Source: Desulfobulbaceae bacterium UBA5611 (GTDB lineage Bacteria; Desulfobacterota; Desulfobulbia; Desulfobulbales; Desulfocapsaceae). Taken from it: DNA of 39,006 bases. The stretch covers positions 1-39,006 of the forward strand of contig DIKT01000009.1 of NCBI GenBank assembly GCA_002424635.1, read 5' to 3'. The notes beneath the pieces were generated by a model. It ran no database searches and had not been told where the DNA came from. It was given only the letters and a program-made list of their open reading frames with translations. Numbering within the stretch: position 1 is the stretch's first letter; each line of letters begins with the position of its first letter. Made by a program: the position numbers and the translations under genes. Shown one piece after another: positions 25,745-33,644 of the stretch.

Positions 25745-26827
25745 ATGAAACAACACAAGCCGACAGGCATCAGTTTCTTTGAGCGACACCTGACGCTGTG
25801 GGTCATTCTTTGTATGATCGCCGGTGTGCTGATCGGCAGATTTCTTCCCGCCATCCCGGCTGCACTGGCCAGATTTGAATATGCAAAGGTGTCCATTCCT
25901 ATTGCTGTCCTGATCTGGCTGATGATCTACCCCATGATGATGAAGGTTGATTTTGCCAGCATCAGAAATGTCGGTAAAAACCCAACGGGACTTTATATCA
26001 CCTGGATTGTCAACTGGCTGATTAAACCTTTTACCATGTTCGGGATCGCCGCCTTTTTTTTCTATATAGTCTTCAAATCACTGATTCCGGCTGAACTGGC
26101 CCGCGATTATCTGGCCGGTGCCGTTCTTCTGGGGGCCGCGCCATGCACGGCTATGGTCTTTGTCTGGAGTCATTTAACCAAAGGCAACCCCGCCTATACC
26201 GTGGTGCAGGTGGCCACCAATGATTTGATTATTCTGATCGCCTTTACGCCGATCGTGGCGCTGCTGCTGGGTGTGGGCGGTATCACTATTCCGTGGAACA
26301 CCCTGCTGCTGTCAGTCTTTCTCTTTGTCGTTATCCCGCTGGCCGGCGGCATCACCACCCGCAACCTGGTAATTAAAAATAAGGGTGCAGAATATTTCAA
26401 TAAATCATTCATCCCCAAATTCAATAATCTCACCATTGTTGGCTTATTGCTGACTCTCGTCCTTATTTTTTCTTTTCAGGGCGATGTTATTCTCAACAAT
26501 CCCCTGCATATCATCTTGATTGCCATCCCCTTGATTATTCAGACATTTTTTATCTTCTTTATCGCCTACCTGGGCTGTAAAAAACTGAAGCTATCGCATG
26601 ATATTGCCGCCCCGGCAGGCATGATCGGGGCTTCCAATTTTTTCGAACTGGCGGTGGCCGTTGCCATCACCTTGTTTGGCGCCTCATCACCGGCGGTGCT
26701 GGTCACCATCGTCGGGGTCCTGGTCGAAGTCCCGGTCATGCTGTTCCTGGTCAAGATCGCCAACCGGACAACTGCCTGGTTTCCGGCTCAGCAAAGCATC
26801 AACATGAAAGGAGGACGTAATGTTTAA
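25745..26827 (+). CDS. acr3: ACR3-family arsenite efflux permease
   Basis: The 360-residue protein has about ten membrane helices and ACR3 signatures: IPIAVLIWLMIYPMMMKVDF, the conserved Cys segment GAAPCTAMVFVWSHLTKGNP, and ASNFFELAVAVAI near the end. It exports As(OH)3/arsenite, driven by the proton gradient or, with ArsA, possibly ATP. The ATG at 25745 follows AAGGAG at good spacing; the frame opens upstream at GTG 25700, which lacks a site. It overlaps the next gene by 8 bp. Its base composition looks AT-richer than the genes that follow. Confidence 0.95.
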   Translation: MKQHKPTGISFFERHLTLWVILCMIAGVLIGRFLPAIPAALARFEYAKVSIPIAVLIWLMIYPMMMKVDFASIRNVGKNPTGLYITWIVNWLIKPFTMFGIAAFFFYIVFKSLIPAELARDYLAGAVLLGAAPCTAMVFVWSHLTKGNPAYTVVQVATNDLIILIAFTPIVALLLGVGGITIPWNTLLLSVFLFVVIPLAGGITTRNLVIKNKGAEYFNKSFIPKFNNLTIVGLLLTLVLIFSFQGDVILNNPLHIILIAIPLIIQTFFIFFIAYLGCKKLKLSHDIAAPAGMIGASNFFELAVAVAITLFGASSPAVLVTIVGVLVEVPVMLFLVKIANRTTAWFPAQQSINMKGGRNV

Positions 26828-27695
26828 GCGCCTGATTGTAGCCACAGATCTGTCCCCCGCGTCCTTTGCCGTGGTCAGTTGCCTTGGTAAATTAAAGGCC
26901 TACGGTGCGGAGCAATGCCTGCTTCTCCAATGCCTCAGTTTTAGCGAGGCGGCCTCGACGGCCTTGTCGTACAATACCGTTCCGCTTGAGGAGATGCTTA
27001 ACGAACAAAAAAATATTCTGGAGGAACAAGGTTTTAAGGTCGAAACCAGAACCGTCGTCGGCGTCCCCAGGCAGGAGATCATCCGCATTGCGGCCCAGGA
27101 AGATTACGCCCTGATTGTGGTCGGAGCCCAAGGACAATCCCTGGTCGAGGAGAAGCTGCTCGGCGGAGTCGCTTATGGCGTCATCACCAAAACCGTAAAA
27201 CCGGTTCTGGTGGTACCGACCGCCAAGAAAAAAGGAGAAGACAAAGCCTGCGAACCGGTGGCCCGTTGCAACTTCACCGACCATATTCTGTTCGCCACCG
27301 ATTTCTCGGAGATGGCCGCTCACGCTTTTACCTATGTCGAGCAGCTGGTGGCCCACGGCGCACAGCAGGTCACCCTGGTGCACGTCCAGGACCAGACCAA
27401 GCTGGAGAAACACTTAACAACACGGCTGCCGGAATTCAACGAATTCGACCGGGGCCGTCTCGACAGCATGAAACAGAGCCTCCTCAAGAGAGGCAACCCG
27501 CAGATCGACACCGAGGTCTGTTATGGCGTGCCCTACGCAGAAATAACCCGCCTGATCAGGGAGCGTAACGTGCAACTGGTGGTCATGGGCTCACAGGGTC
27601 GCGGCTTCGTCGGCGAGTTTTTTTTGGGCAGTGTCAGTCACAATGTCGTGCGGCAGTCGGTCGCACCGGTGCTGCTGATTCCGGGTAGTCGCTAG
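26820..27695 (+). CDS. Tandem-domain universal stress protein
   Basis: The 291-residue protein has two UspA domains (~1-140 and ~155-290). Each carries the ATP-binding-type signature: VVGAQGQSLVEEKLLGG in the first and VMGSQGRGFVGEFFLGS in the second, the latter followed by VAPVLLIPGS. The start overlaps the acr3 stop (ATGTTTAA), which indicates coupled translation with the arsenite pump. Its role in arsenic resistance is not established; it could sense ATP or stress and modulate the pump (inference). Confidence 0.92.
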   Translation: MFKRLIVATDLSPASFAVVSCLGKLKAYGAEQCLLLQCLSFSEAASTALSYNTVPLEEMLNEQKNILEEQGFKVETRTVVGVPRQEIIRIAAQEDYALIVVGAQGQSLVEEKLLGGVAYGVITKTVKPVLVVPTAKKKGEDKACEPVARCNFTDHILFATDFSEMAAHAFTYVEQLVAHGAQQVTLVHVQDQTKLEKHLTTRLPEFNEFDRGRLDSMKQSLLKRGNPQIDTEVCYGVPYAEITRLIRERNVQLVVMGSQGRGFVGEFFLGSVSHNVVRQSVAPVLLIPGSR

Positions 27696-27784
27696 TGGTA
27701 ACAGGCAGGGCCCGGCATCGCACGACTGATAATAAAACAGGAACCTCACCGGCATCTGCCATAGCACCTGTCCAGGAGTAAAAA

Positions 27785-28219
27785 ATGACAAGCCCTAAAA
27801 CCAGAATTCTTTTTCTTTGCACCGGCAACTCCTGCCGCAGCCAGATGGCTGAAGGCTGGTGTCGGCAACTCCAGTCAGGGTTGTATGACTGCGCCTCGGC
27901 CGGTATCGAGAAACACGGCCTCAACCCCCTGGCGGTCAAAGTCATGGCTGAGGTCGGGGTCGATATCTCATCCCACTATTCCAAAACCACCGCCGAGCTT
28001 GGCGACCAGGAGTTTGATTTTGTCATCACCGTCTGCGGTCATGCCGATGAGAACTGCCCCTTCTTCCCGGCCAAGACCAGAGTGATCCACCACGGTTTTG
28101 ACGATCCGCCCAAATTGGCCGCCCGCGCAGTCGGCGAGGAGGAGGCGTTGGCCCCTTACCGGCGAGTGCGGGATGAAATCCGTGACTTTATCAGCGCCCT
28201 GCCGGCCGAACTGGCATAA
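27785..28219 (+). CDS. arsC: Arsenate reductase, low-molecular-weight phosphatase type
   Basis: The 144-residue protein has the P-loop CTGNSCRSQMAEGW at the N-terminus and ITVCGHADENCPFFP with two further cysteines six residues apart. This is the three-cysteine relay of thioredoxin-coupled ArsC enzymes such as that of Bacillus subtilis. It reduces arsenate to arsenite in the cytoplasm, feeding the export pumps. HHGFDDPP matches the C-terminal family segment. A strong AGGAG precedes the ATG. Thioredoxin-like genes lie downstream in the same cluster. Confidence 0.95.
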   Translation: MTSPKTRILFLCTGNSCRSQMAEGWCRQLQSGLYDCASAGIEKHGLNPLAVKVMAEVGVDISSHYSKTTAELGDQEFDFVITVCGHADENCPFFPAKTRVIHHGFDDPPKLAARAVGEEEALAPYRRVRDEIRDFISALPAELA

Positions 28220-28303
28220 GCAATCCTTGGCCCTCGCCCTTAGTCTGACAGGGTCTGCCACCACAGCCAATAATGATATCACTTAATAAAAAGTAGAAAA
28301 GCC

Positions 28304-29371
28304 ATGCCAACTATCACCTCCGACCACCCGCCTGACCAGCCGCTGGCGACCGCGACCAAAATCAAATATATCCTGATGATCCTGACCGGGCTGGCCCTCT
28401 GGCTGGCGATATACAAGAATCTGCATAACTTTGCTGAATATTCGGCCTTTTCTCTATTGGGCCTGGAACCCGGCAGCCGCCTGGGTGAAGCGGTGCTGTT
28501 TTTTATCTACGATACTCCCAAGGTCCTGATGCTGCTGGTCCTGATTGTGTTCGCGGTCGGGGTGCTCCGCTCCTTCTTCACCCCGGAGAGAACCCGCCTG
28601 ATCCTGGCCGGCAAAAGCGAATCTACGGGCAATGTCCTGGCCGCCCTGCTGGGCATTGTCACCCCTTTCTGTTCCTGCTCGGCCGTACCGCTGTTCATCG
28701 GCTTTGTGACCGCGGGCGTCCCCTTGGGCGTGACTTTCTCCTTTTTAATTGCCGCCCCGATGGTCAATGAAATCGCCCTCGTGCTTCTTTTTGGCCTTTT
28801 GGGCTGGAAGGTAGCGGCTATTTATATGGGCACCGGCCTGGTGATCGCCATTATCGCCGGCTGGGTCATCGGCCGCTTGCACATGGAGCGCCACATTGAA
28901 GATTGGGTACGTGAGATGCACATTAAGGCCTCCGATGTCCCCGATGAAAAGCTGACCTGGGCCGAGCGGTTCGGACACGGCCGGACGGCCGTGCGGGACA
29001 TTGTCGGCCGGGTCTGGATCTATGTGGTCCTCGGGATCGCGGTAGGCGCAGGCATCCACGGTTATGTGCCAGAGGGCTTTATGGTCTCGATCATGGGCAA
29101 AGACGCCTGGTGGTCGGTACCGGCGGCCGTCTTGGTCGGCATTCCGATGTATTCCAATGCGGCCGGGATTGTGCCGATCATAGATGCCCTGCTTGGCAAG
29201 GGGGCGGCCTTAGGCACGGTGCTCGCTTTCATGATGAGCGTCATTGCCCTGTCCTTGCCGGAGATGGTTATTCTGCGGAAAGTACTGAAGCCGCAACTCA
29301 TCGCCGTGTTCATCGGGGTAGTGGCCGTCGGCATCATGCTGGTGGGTTATCTTTTCAATATTATCATTTAA
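28304..29371 (+). CDS. arsP: ArsP/DUF318-family permease
   Basis: The 355-residue protein has about eight to ten membrane helices and the PF03773 permease signature TPFCSCSAVPLFIGF, with AAPMVNEIALVLLFG after it and a matching second half (GIPMYSNAAGIVPIIDALL). ArsP members export trivalent organoarsenicals such as methylarsenite. The CSC pair is a plausible metalloid site. Gene order supports an arsenic role, but other members of this permease family have different substrates, so the symbol is provisional. Confidence 0.82.
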   Translation: MPTITSDHPPDQPLATATKIKYILMILTGLALWLAIYKNLHNFAEYSAFSLLGLEPGSRLGEAVLFFIYDTPKVLMLLVLIVFAVGVLRSFFTPERTRLILAGKSESTGNVLAALLGIVTPFCSCSAVPLFIGFVTAGVPLGVTFSFLIAAPMVNEIALVLLFGLLGWKVAAIYMGTGLVIAIIAGWVIGRLHMERHIEDWVREMHIKASDVPDEKLTWAERFGHGRTAVRDIVGRVWIYVVLGIAVGAGIHGYVPEGFMVSIMGKDAWWSVPAAVLVGIPMYSNAAGIVPIIDALLGKGAALGTVLAFMMSVIALSLPEMVILRKVLKPQLIAVFIGVVAVGIMLVGYLFNIII

Positions 29372-29386
29372 AGACGGAGAACAATC

Positions 29387-29620
29387 ATGGAAATAAAGGT
29401 ACTGGGACCAGGATGCGCTAAGTGCAGCGAAACTGAGAAGATCATGACGGAAGCAATCGCTGAGACCGGAATCACAGCCACTATCGAGAAGATCAGCGAC
29501 TTTCAGCAGATCGCCAAATATGGAGTTTTCTCCACCCCGGCGGTGGTGATCGACGGTCAGATCAAATGCGTCGGCAAGGTGCCCACTAAAAAAGAGGCCC
29601 TGGCCTGGCTCGACTGGTAG
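29387..29620 (+). CDS. Mini-thioredoxin (redox-active disulfide protein 2 family)
   Basis: The 77-residue protein has GPGCAKCSETEKIM near the N-terminus, with a CxxC pair, and a cis-Pro region FSTPAVVIDGQIK. It matches the short glutaredoxin/thioredoxin-like family (TIGR00412) often encoded next to DUF318 permeases. It could reduce ArsC or pass a metalloid to the permease. It starts 15 bp after the permease stop with GGAG upstream, so both are co-translated. Confidence 0.9.
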   Translation: MEIKVLGPGCAKCSETEKIMTEAIAETGITATIEKISDFQQIAKYGVFSTPAVVIDGQIKCVGKVPTKKEALAWLDW

Positions 29621-29743
29621 TCATGGCCGAGCCGGCATTATTGGTTAGGGAAATAACCGGATTTTATATGCAGCACCGATCAGCCTGGATATTGCCGGCC
29701 CGGCCGCTGGCGCCGGTTGTTCCACCACCGCTGAGGGTAATTT

Positions 29744-30019
29744 ATGCTATTGACAGGATGGACCAAGGAAATCTTCCGGGCCGCATGCCGACCCGAGGCG
29801 CAGACCGTGCACTGTATTGCCAGGCTGGAGCAAAATATCGGCGCGGTGATTCCCTATCTGAACGCGGTGCTGGACGGCCATACCTATGTCAAGGAGCCGC
29901 CTTCCGTGACCTTCCGCAACCAGGGGGCCGGGGGGATCATCCTTCAACAAAGGAAGCGCGACCATGATTCTGACAATCACCCCGGAAGAGTACCTGCGGA
30001 TGAAGGGGATTCTGCTTGA
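29744..30019 (+). pseudogene. Truncated Fe-S-domain protein gene (N-terminal remnant)
   Basis: A GAGGG site precedes ATG 29744. The first ~62 residues (LLTGWTKEIFRAACRP, VHCIARLEQNIGAVIPYLN, PPSVTFRNQG) resemble the N-terminus of longer proteins that I recall from deltaproteobacterial arsenic and metal clusters, which continue with a conserved segment and a C-terminal CxxC-type Fe-S domain. After about 29927 the frame reads low-complexity out-of-frame sequence and stops at 30019, overlapping the next small gene by 56 bp. An internal deletion seems likely. The family assignment is from memory, so moderate. Confidence 0.45.
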
Positions 30020-30119
30020 TGAAAATACGGTTGACGCTCTGGTCCTGATTCGTGAGCTGTGCAAACGCCTCGAACGGCTACAGCAGCAGGGGCTCAAATC
30101 CCATTTGAATGCGCAGTGA
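29964..30119 (+). CDS. Small 51-residue protein in the arsenic operon
   Basis: ATG 29964 follows AAGGAAG at 7 bases and the frame runs 51 codons to TGA 30117-30119. The product starts MILTITPEEYLRMKGILLDE, and a helical, charged second half ends in GLKSHLNAQ. Predicted to be two helices, cytoplasmic, with one Cys (LCKRL). I recall similar short proteins with an EYxxxKGILLDE start in Geobacter-type arsenic clusters, but no function is known. It may be an adaptor of ArsD/ArsA or of the lost Fe-S protein. Confidence 0.65.
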   Translation: MILTITPEEYLRMKGILLDENTVDALVLIRELCKRLERLQQQGLKSHLNAQ

Positions 30120-30215
30120 GCCGAGCTGTGAGGATACGTGCTCTGCAAAAATCGACGTCTCCGGTACGATGGCTGCCAGGCAGTAACCGTCTTTAAACAA
30201 GTAAGGAAACATAAG

Positions 30216-30680
30216 ATGAAAAAAATCGAAATCTACGACCCACCAATGTGTTGCTCCACCGGGATTTGCGGCCCGAGCGTTGATCCGAGACTGACCCGTT
30301 TCGCCGCCGATCTCGACTGGCTGAAAAAGAAAGGCCTTGAGGTGACGCGGTTCAACCTGGCCCAGCAGCCGGGAGCCTTTGTCCACAATGCAGGCGTGCG
30401 CGCCGAGCTTGGCGTCAAAGGCAACAGCTGCCTGCCCCTGATCGTTATTGAGGGCGCAATTGCGGCAAGCGGCGGCTATCCCGACCGCGGCAAACTGGCC
30501 GAACTGGCGGGGGTTACCTACGATCCCGTACAGGACGGTTCTCCCGCCCCAGCCGCGGCCTTCACCCTGCCGATGGCAGCTACCGGTGCCTGCTGCCCGA
30601 CCCCGGATGCCGGCCCACCCATCGAGGCGGCTGGAGACTTCTGCCCCTGGCCGCGCCAGACAAATGGAGGATGCTGCTGA
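30216..30680 (+). CDS. arsD: ArsD arsenic metallochaperone
   Basis: The 154-residue protein starts KKIEIYDPPMCCSTGICGPS, containing the Cys12-Cys13-Cys18 As(III) site of ArsD, and continues with DLDWLKKKGLEVTRFNLAQQ and NSCLPLIVIEGAI. Further pairs of cysteines lie near the C-terminus (GACCPT and the final GGCC). ArsD takes As(III) from thiols and hands it to ArsA. ATG 30216 follows AAGGAAAC; the frame is open 78 bp further upstream without a credible start. The stop overlaps the arsA start region (TGATG). Confidence 0.95.
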   Translation: MKKIEIYDPPMCCSTGICGPSVDPRLTRFAADLDWLKKKGLEVTRFNLAQQPGAFVHNAGVRAELGVKGNSCLPLIVIEGAIAASGGYPDRGKLAELAGVTYDPVQDGSPAPAAAFTLPMAATGACCPTPDAGPPIEAAGDFCPWPRQTNGGCC

Positions 30681-32410
30681 TGCTTTTTGACGAATCACCG
30701 GACACCTTTACCCGCAATCTTTTTTTCACCGGCAAGGGCGGGGTGGGCAAGACCTCGCTTTCCTGCGCCCTGGCTGTGTCGCTTGCCGACCAAGGCCAAC
30801 GGGTGCTGTTGGTCTCAACCGACCCGGCCTCCAACCTGGACGACGTGCTGGGCGTCAGGGTCTCCCATGAACCGACAGCGGTCCGGGATTGCGAAAATCT
30901 CTTTGCCGTCAATATCGACCCCGAGGAAGCGGCCAGGCTCTACCGGGAACGGGTGGTCGGCCCCTATCGCGGGGTACTGCCGGAGGAATCGCTGGCAAGT
31001 ATCGAAGAACAGCTCTCCGGGGCCTGCACCATGGAGATCGCCGCCTTTGACGAGTTTGTCCGGCTTCTCGGAGATAAGGAGCTTGCTGCCGGCTACGACC
31101 ACATCGTTTTCGATACCGCCCCCACCGGCCATACCTTGCGGCTTTTACAACTGCCGTCCGCCTGGTCGCATTTTCTCGATGAAAACACCACCGGCGTCTC
31201 CTGCCTGGGGCCTCTCACCGGCCTGAAGGAGCAGGAGGCCATGTACAAATCGGCCGTCGCCAGCCTGGCCGATGCGCAGCAGACCACCCTCTACCTGGTG
31301 GCCCGGCCCGATGACCCCAGCCTGACCGAAGCGGCCCGGACCCAGGGCGAGCTGGTCAAGCTCGGGATTGCCAACCAGCGCCTGCTGGTCAATGGGGTTT
31401 TCCGGGGTGAAACCGATGATCCCACGGGCATGGCCTGGCGCCATCGCCAGCAAAACGCCCTGGCTGTCATGCCGGAGGCGATCCGCGACCTGGCCCGGCA
31501 GGAGTTTCCGCTGCGCTCCTGGGCGCCCCTGGGCATCACCCGGCTGCGGGCCTTCGGGTCGGCGGCAGGCTCCGGTGAGAGCGAGGTTGAGACCGCGAGC
31601 GAAGACCGTTCGGACCGGACCCTGCCGCCCCTGGTGAGTGAGCTGCTGACGCAATTGGCGGCCAACGATTCGGGGCTGATCATGACCATGGGCAAGGGCG
31701 GGGTCGGCAAAACCACCATCGCTTCCCATCTGGCGGTGGCACTGGCGCAACAGGGGCGCAAGGTCCATCTGGCGACCACCGATCCGGCCGCGCATCTTGA
31801 TTTCTCCCTGGCCGACCGGGTGCGGGGGCTTACCGTCAGCCGGGTCGACCCCGAAGTGGAAACGGAAAAATACCGCCAGGCGGTGATGGCTCAGGCCGGA
31901 GCCGACCTGGACGAAGAGGGGCGCCAGCTCCTTGAGGAAGACCTGCGTTCACCCTGCACCGAGGAGATCGCCGTATTTCAGGCCTTTGCCCGCCTGCTCG
32001 AAAAAGCGGCGGCAGGTTTTCTGGTACTGGATACCGCCCCCACCGGCCATACCCTGCTACTGTTGGACGCGGCCAAATCCTATCACCGGGAGGTTTCGAG
32101 AAACCTCGGCCAGGCGCCGGTTGAGATAAGCCAGTTGCTGCCTCGGCTGCGTGATCCGGAGTTTACCAGAATTTTCATCATCACCCTGCCGGAGGCAACT
32201 CCGGTCCACGAGGCGGCCAGCCTCCAGGCCGACCTGACAAGGGCAGGGATTGAACCGACCGGCTGGATCATCAACCAGAGCTTAAGCCCGCTTACGGTGA
32301 GCGATCCGCTGCTGGCGGCCCGGCGGGCCGGCGAATACCACTTTATCGAAAAGGTGCGAAACGAGCTTGCTCATACTCTGTTTCTTATGCCCTGGCGACA
32401 GGATCTCTGA
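30680..32410 (+). CDS. arsA: ArsA arsenite-stimulated ATPase
   Basis: The 576-residue protein is two homologous halves. Each has a P-loop (FTGKGGVGKTS at ~15; MGKGGVGKTTIASH at ~335) and a DTAPTGHTL signal-transduction motif. The three metalloid-site cysteines are all present, in GACTMEI, GVSCLGPL and SPCTEEI. It binds As(III) from ArsD and energises export by the efflux permease. I chose ATG 30680, not 30671, because GGAGG (30666-30670) is at proper distance only from the former. The gene is GC-rich compared with flanking genes. Confidence 0.96.
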   Translation: MLFDESPDTFTRNLFFTGKGGVGKTSLSCALAVSLADQGQRVLLVSTDPASNLDDVLGVRVSHEPTAVRDCENLFAVNIDPEEAARLYRERVVGPYRGVLPEESLASIEEQLSGACTMEIAAFDEFVRLLGDKELAAGYDHIVFDTAPTGHTLRLLQLPSAWSHFLDENTTGVSCLGPLTGLKEQEAMYKSAVASLADAQQTTLYLVARPDDPSLTEAARTQGELVKLGIANQRLLVNGVFRGETDDPTGMAWRHRQQNALAVMPEAIRDLARQEFPLRSWAPLGITRLRAFGSAAGSGESEVETASEDRSDRTLPPLVSELLTQLAANDSGLIMTMGKGGVGKTTIASHLAVALAQQGRKVHLATTDPAAHLDFSLADRVRGLTVSRVDPEVETEKYRQAVMAQAGADLDEEGRQLLEEDLRSPCTEEIAVFQAFARLLEKAAAGFLVLDTAPTGHTLLLLDAAKSYHREVSRNLGQAPVEISQLLPRLRDPEFTRIFIITLPEATPVHEAASLQADLTRAGIEPTGWIINQSLSPLTVSDPLLAARRAGEYHFIEKVRNELAHTLFLMPWRQDL

Positions 32411-32530
32411 GCATCGTCGCAGGTAAACGACAGGAGGAATTCCAACCTGCTCCGCGGTGACCGGGCTCGGGATTTCACCAATGCCATGTCTAAAAAAGAT
32501 AAATAAAAAATACTACCAAAGGAGTTATCA

Positions 32531-32905
32531 ATGAAAATCTCTATTCGTTGCCTCATGTTGTTGATCGCCATGCTACTTGTGCCGGCCACTGAAGGCAGGT
32601 CAGACGATATCATAGCACCGGTTCCCGGCATGGTCACCATGGTTGATTTAGGAGCCAAATCCTGTATTCCTTGTAAGATGATGGCCCCGATCCTGGAAGA
32701 ACTGGAACAGGAATATCAGGGTAAGGCCGCCATTATTTTCATTGATGTCTGGCATGATGAGGATGCAGCAAAACGTTTTAAGGTAAGCGCCATTCCCACC
32801 CAGATCTTTTTTGACCGGACCGGCAAAGAGATATCCCGCCATGTCGGTTTTCTGGAAAAACAGGCCATCATTGACCGCCTCACACCGATGCTGGAGAAGC
32901 AATAA
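32531..32905 (+). CDS. Exported thioredoxin-like protein
   Basis: The 124-residue protein has a signal peptide (LMLLIAMLLVPATEGRS) and a thioredoxin fold with KSCIPCKMMAPILEELE and the cis-Pro in AIPTQIFFD. The CIPC pair would act in the periplasm. It ends one base before the CcdA-like gene starts, so it is likely the partner that receives electrons from that transporter. A strong AAAGGAG precedes the ATG. The 120-bp gap before it may hold a promoter. Confidence 0.92.
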   Translation: MKISIRCLMLLIAMLLVPATEGRSDDIIAPVPGMVTMVDLGAKSCIPCKMMAPILEELEQEYQGKAAIIFIDVWHDEDAAKRFKVSAIPTQIFFDRTGKEISRHVGFLEKQAIIDRLTPMLEKQ

Positions 32906-32906
32906 C

Positions 32907-33614
32907 ATGTTTGATCAACTCTTTCTCACGGTCAACAGCTGGATGATGGGTTCCATCGGCCTGGCACTGATCGGCAGCTTTCTCTGGGGGATGGTGAGCG
33001 TCATCTTCAGCCCCTGCCATCTGGCCTCCATTCCGTTGATCATCGCCTATGTCGGCGGCCAGGAGAAGATCATTGAAGGCCGAAGGGCCGCCATGTTCGC
33101 CATCCTCTTCAGTATGGGCCTATTTCTAACCATTGCCATGATCGGCTTGCTCTGCGCCCTGCTCGGCCGGATGTTAGGAGATGTGGGGCCGTACTGGACC
33201 ATTCCGGTGGGCCTCTTGCTGCTGTGGATCGCCTTTGATATGCTGGCAGCCACCAATACATGCTCCCTGCCCGGCGGCGGACTGCTGGCCAGATTACATA
33301 TCAGGGGGGCGAGGGGCGCCTTTATCCTCGGGCTGGCCTACGGCGTTCTGTCCGGTTCCTGCACCTTCGGCTTCATCGCGCCACTGCTGGCCATCATCAC
33401 CGTTCAGGAAAAAATTATTACCGGCTTGCTGCTGATCACCCTGTTCGCGGTCGGTCATTGCCTGCCCATTGCTGTGGCCGGCAGTTCAACCGCCTTGATC
33501 AGAAAATTGCTTGATAACAGTGCCATGCAACGAGCCGGAAACTGGTTCAGGCGGGCTGCCGGGATATTGATCGCCGGGTTGGGTCTTTATTTCATTTCCC
33601 GACCTTTTGTTTGA
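32907..33614 (+). CDS. ccdA: CcdA/DsbD-beta-type thiol-reductant transporter
   Basis: The 235-residue protein has six membrane helices and two key cysteines in FSPCHLASIP and SGSCTFGFIAPL, as in CcdA. It passes reducing equivalents from cytoplasmic thioredoxin across the membrane. I use ATG 32907, one base after the thioredoxin-like stop; the longer frame from 32811 lies inside that gene. Together they could keep periplasmic thiols, haem-binding cysteines or arsenic-related proteins reduced (inference). Confidence 0.92.
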   Translation: MFDQLFLTVNSWMMGSIGLALIGSFLWGMVSVIFSPCHLASIPLIIAYVGGQEKIIEGRRAAMFAILFSMGLFLTIAMIGLLCALLGRMLGDVGPYWTIPVGLLLLWIAFDMLAATNTCSLPGGGLLARLHIRGARGAFILGLAYGVLSGSCTFGFIAPLLAIITVQEKIITGLLLITLFAVGHCLPIAVAGSSTALIRKLLDNSAMQRAGNWFRRAAGILIAGLGLYFISRPFV

Positions 33615-33644
33615 AAAACTTTTAGCAATAAGGATCAAGAAGAG

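Noticed and set aside
29623..29967. 114-codon frame after the mini-thioredoxin
   Set aside because: It runs in another frame through the truncated gene, which has the better ribosome-binding site and protein-like sequence; this frame is Pro/Arg-rich like a shadow.
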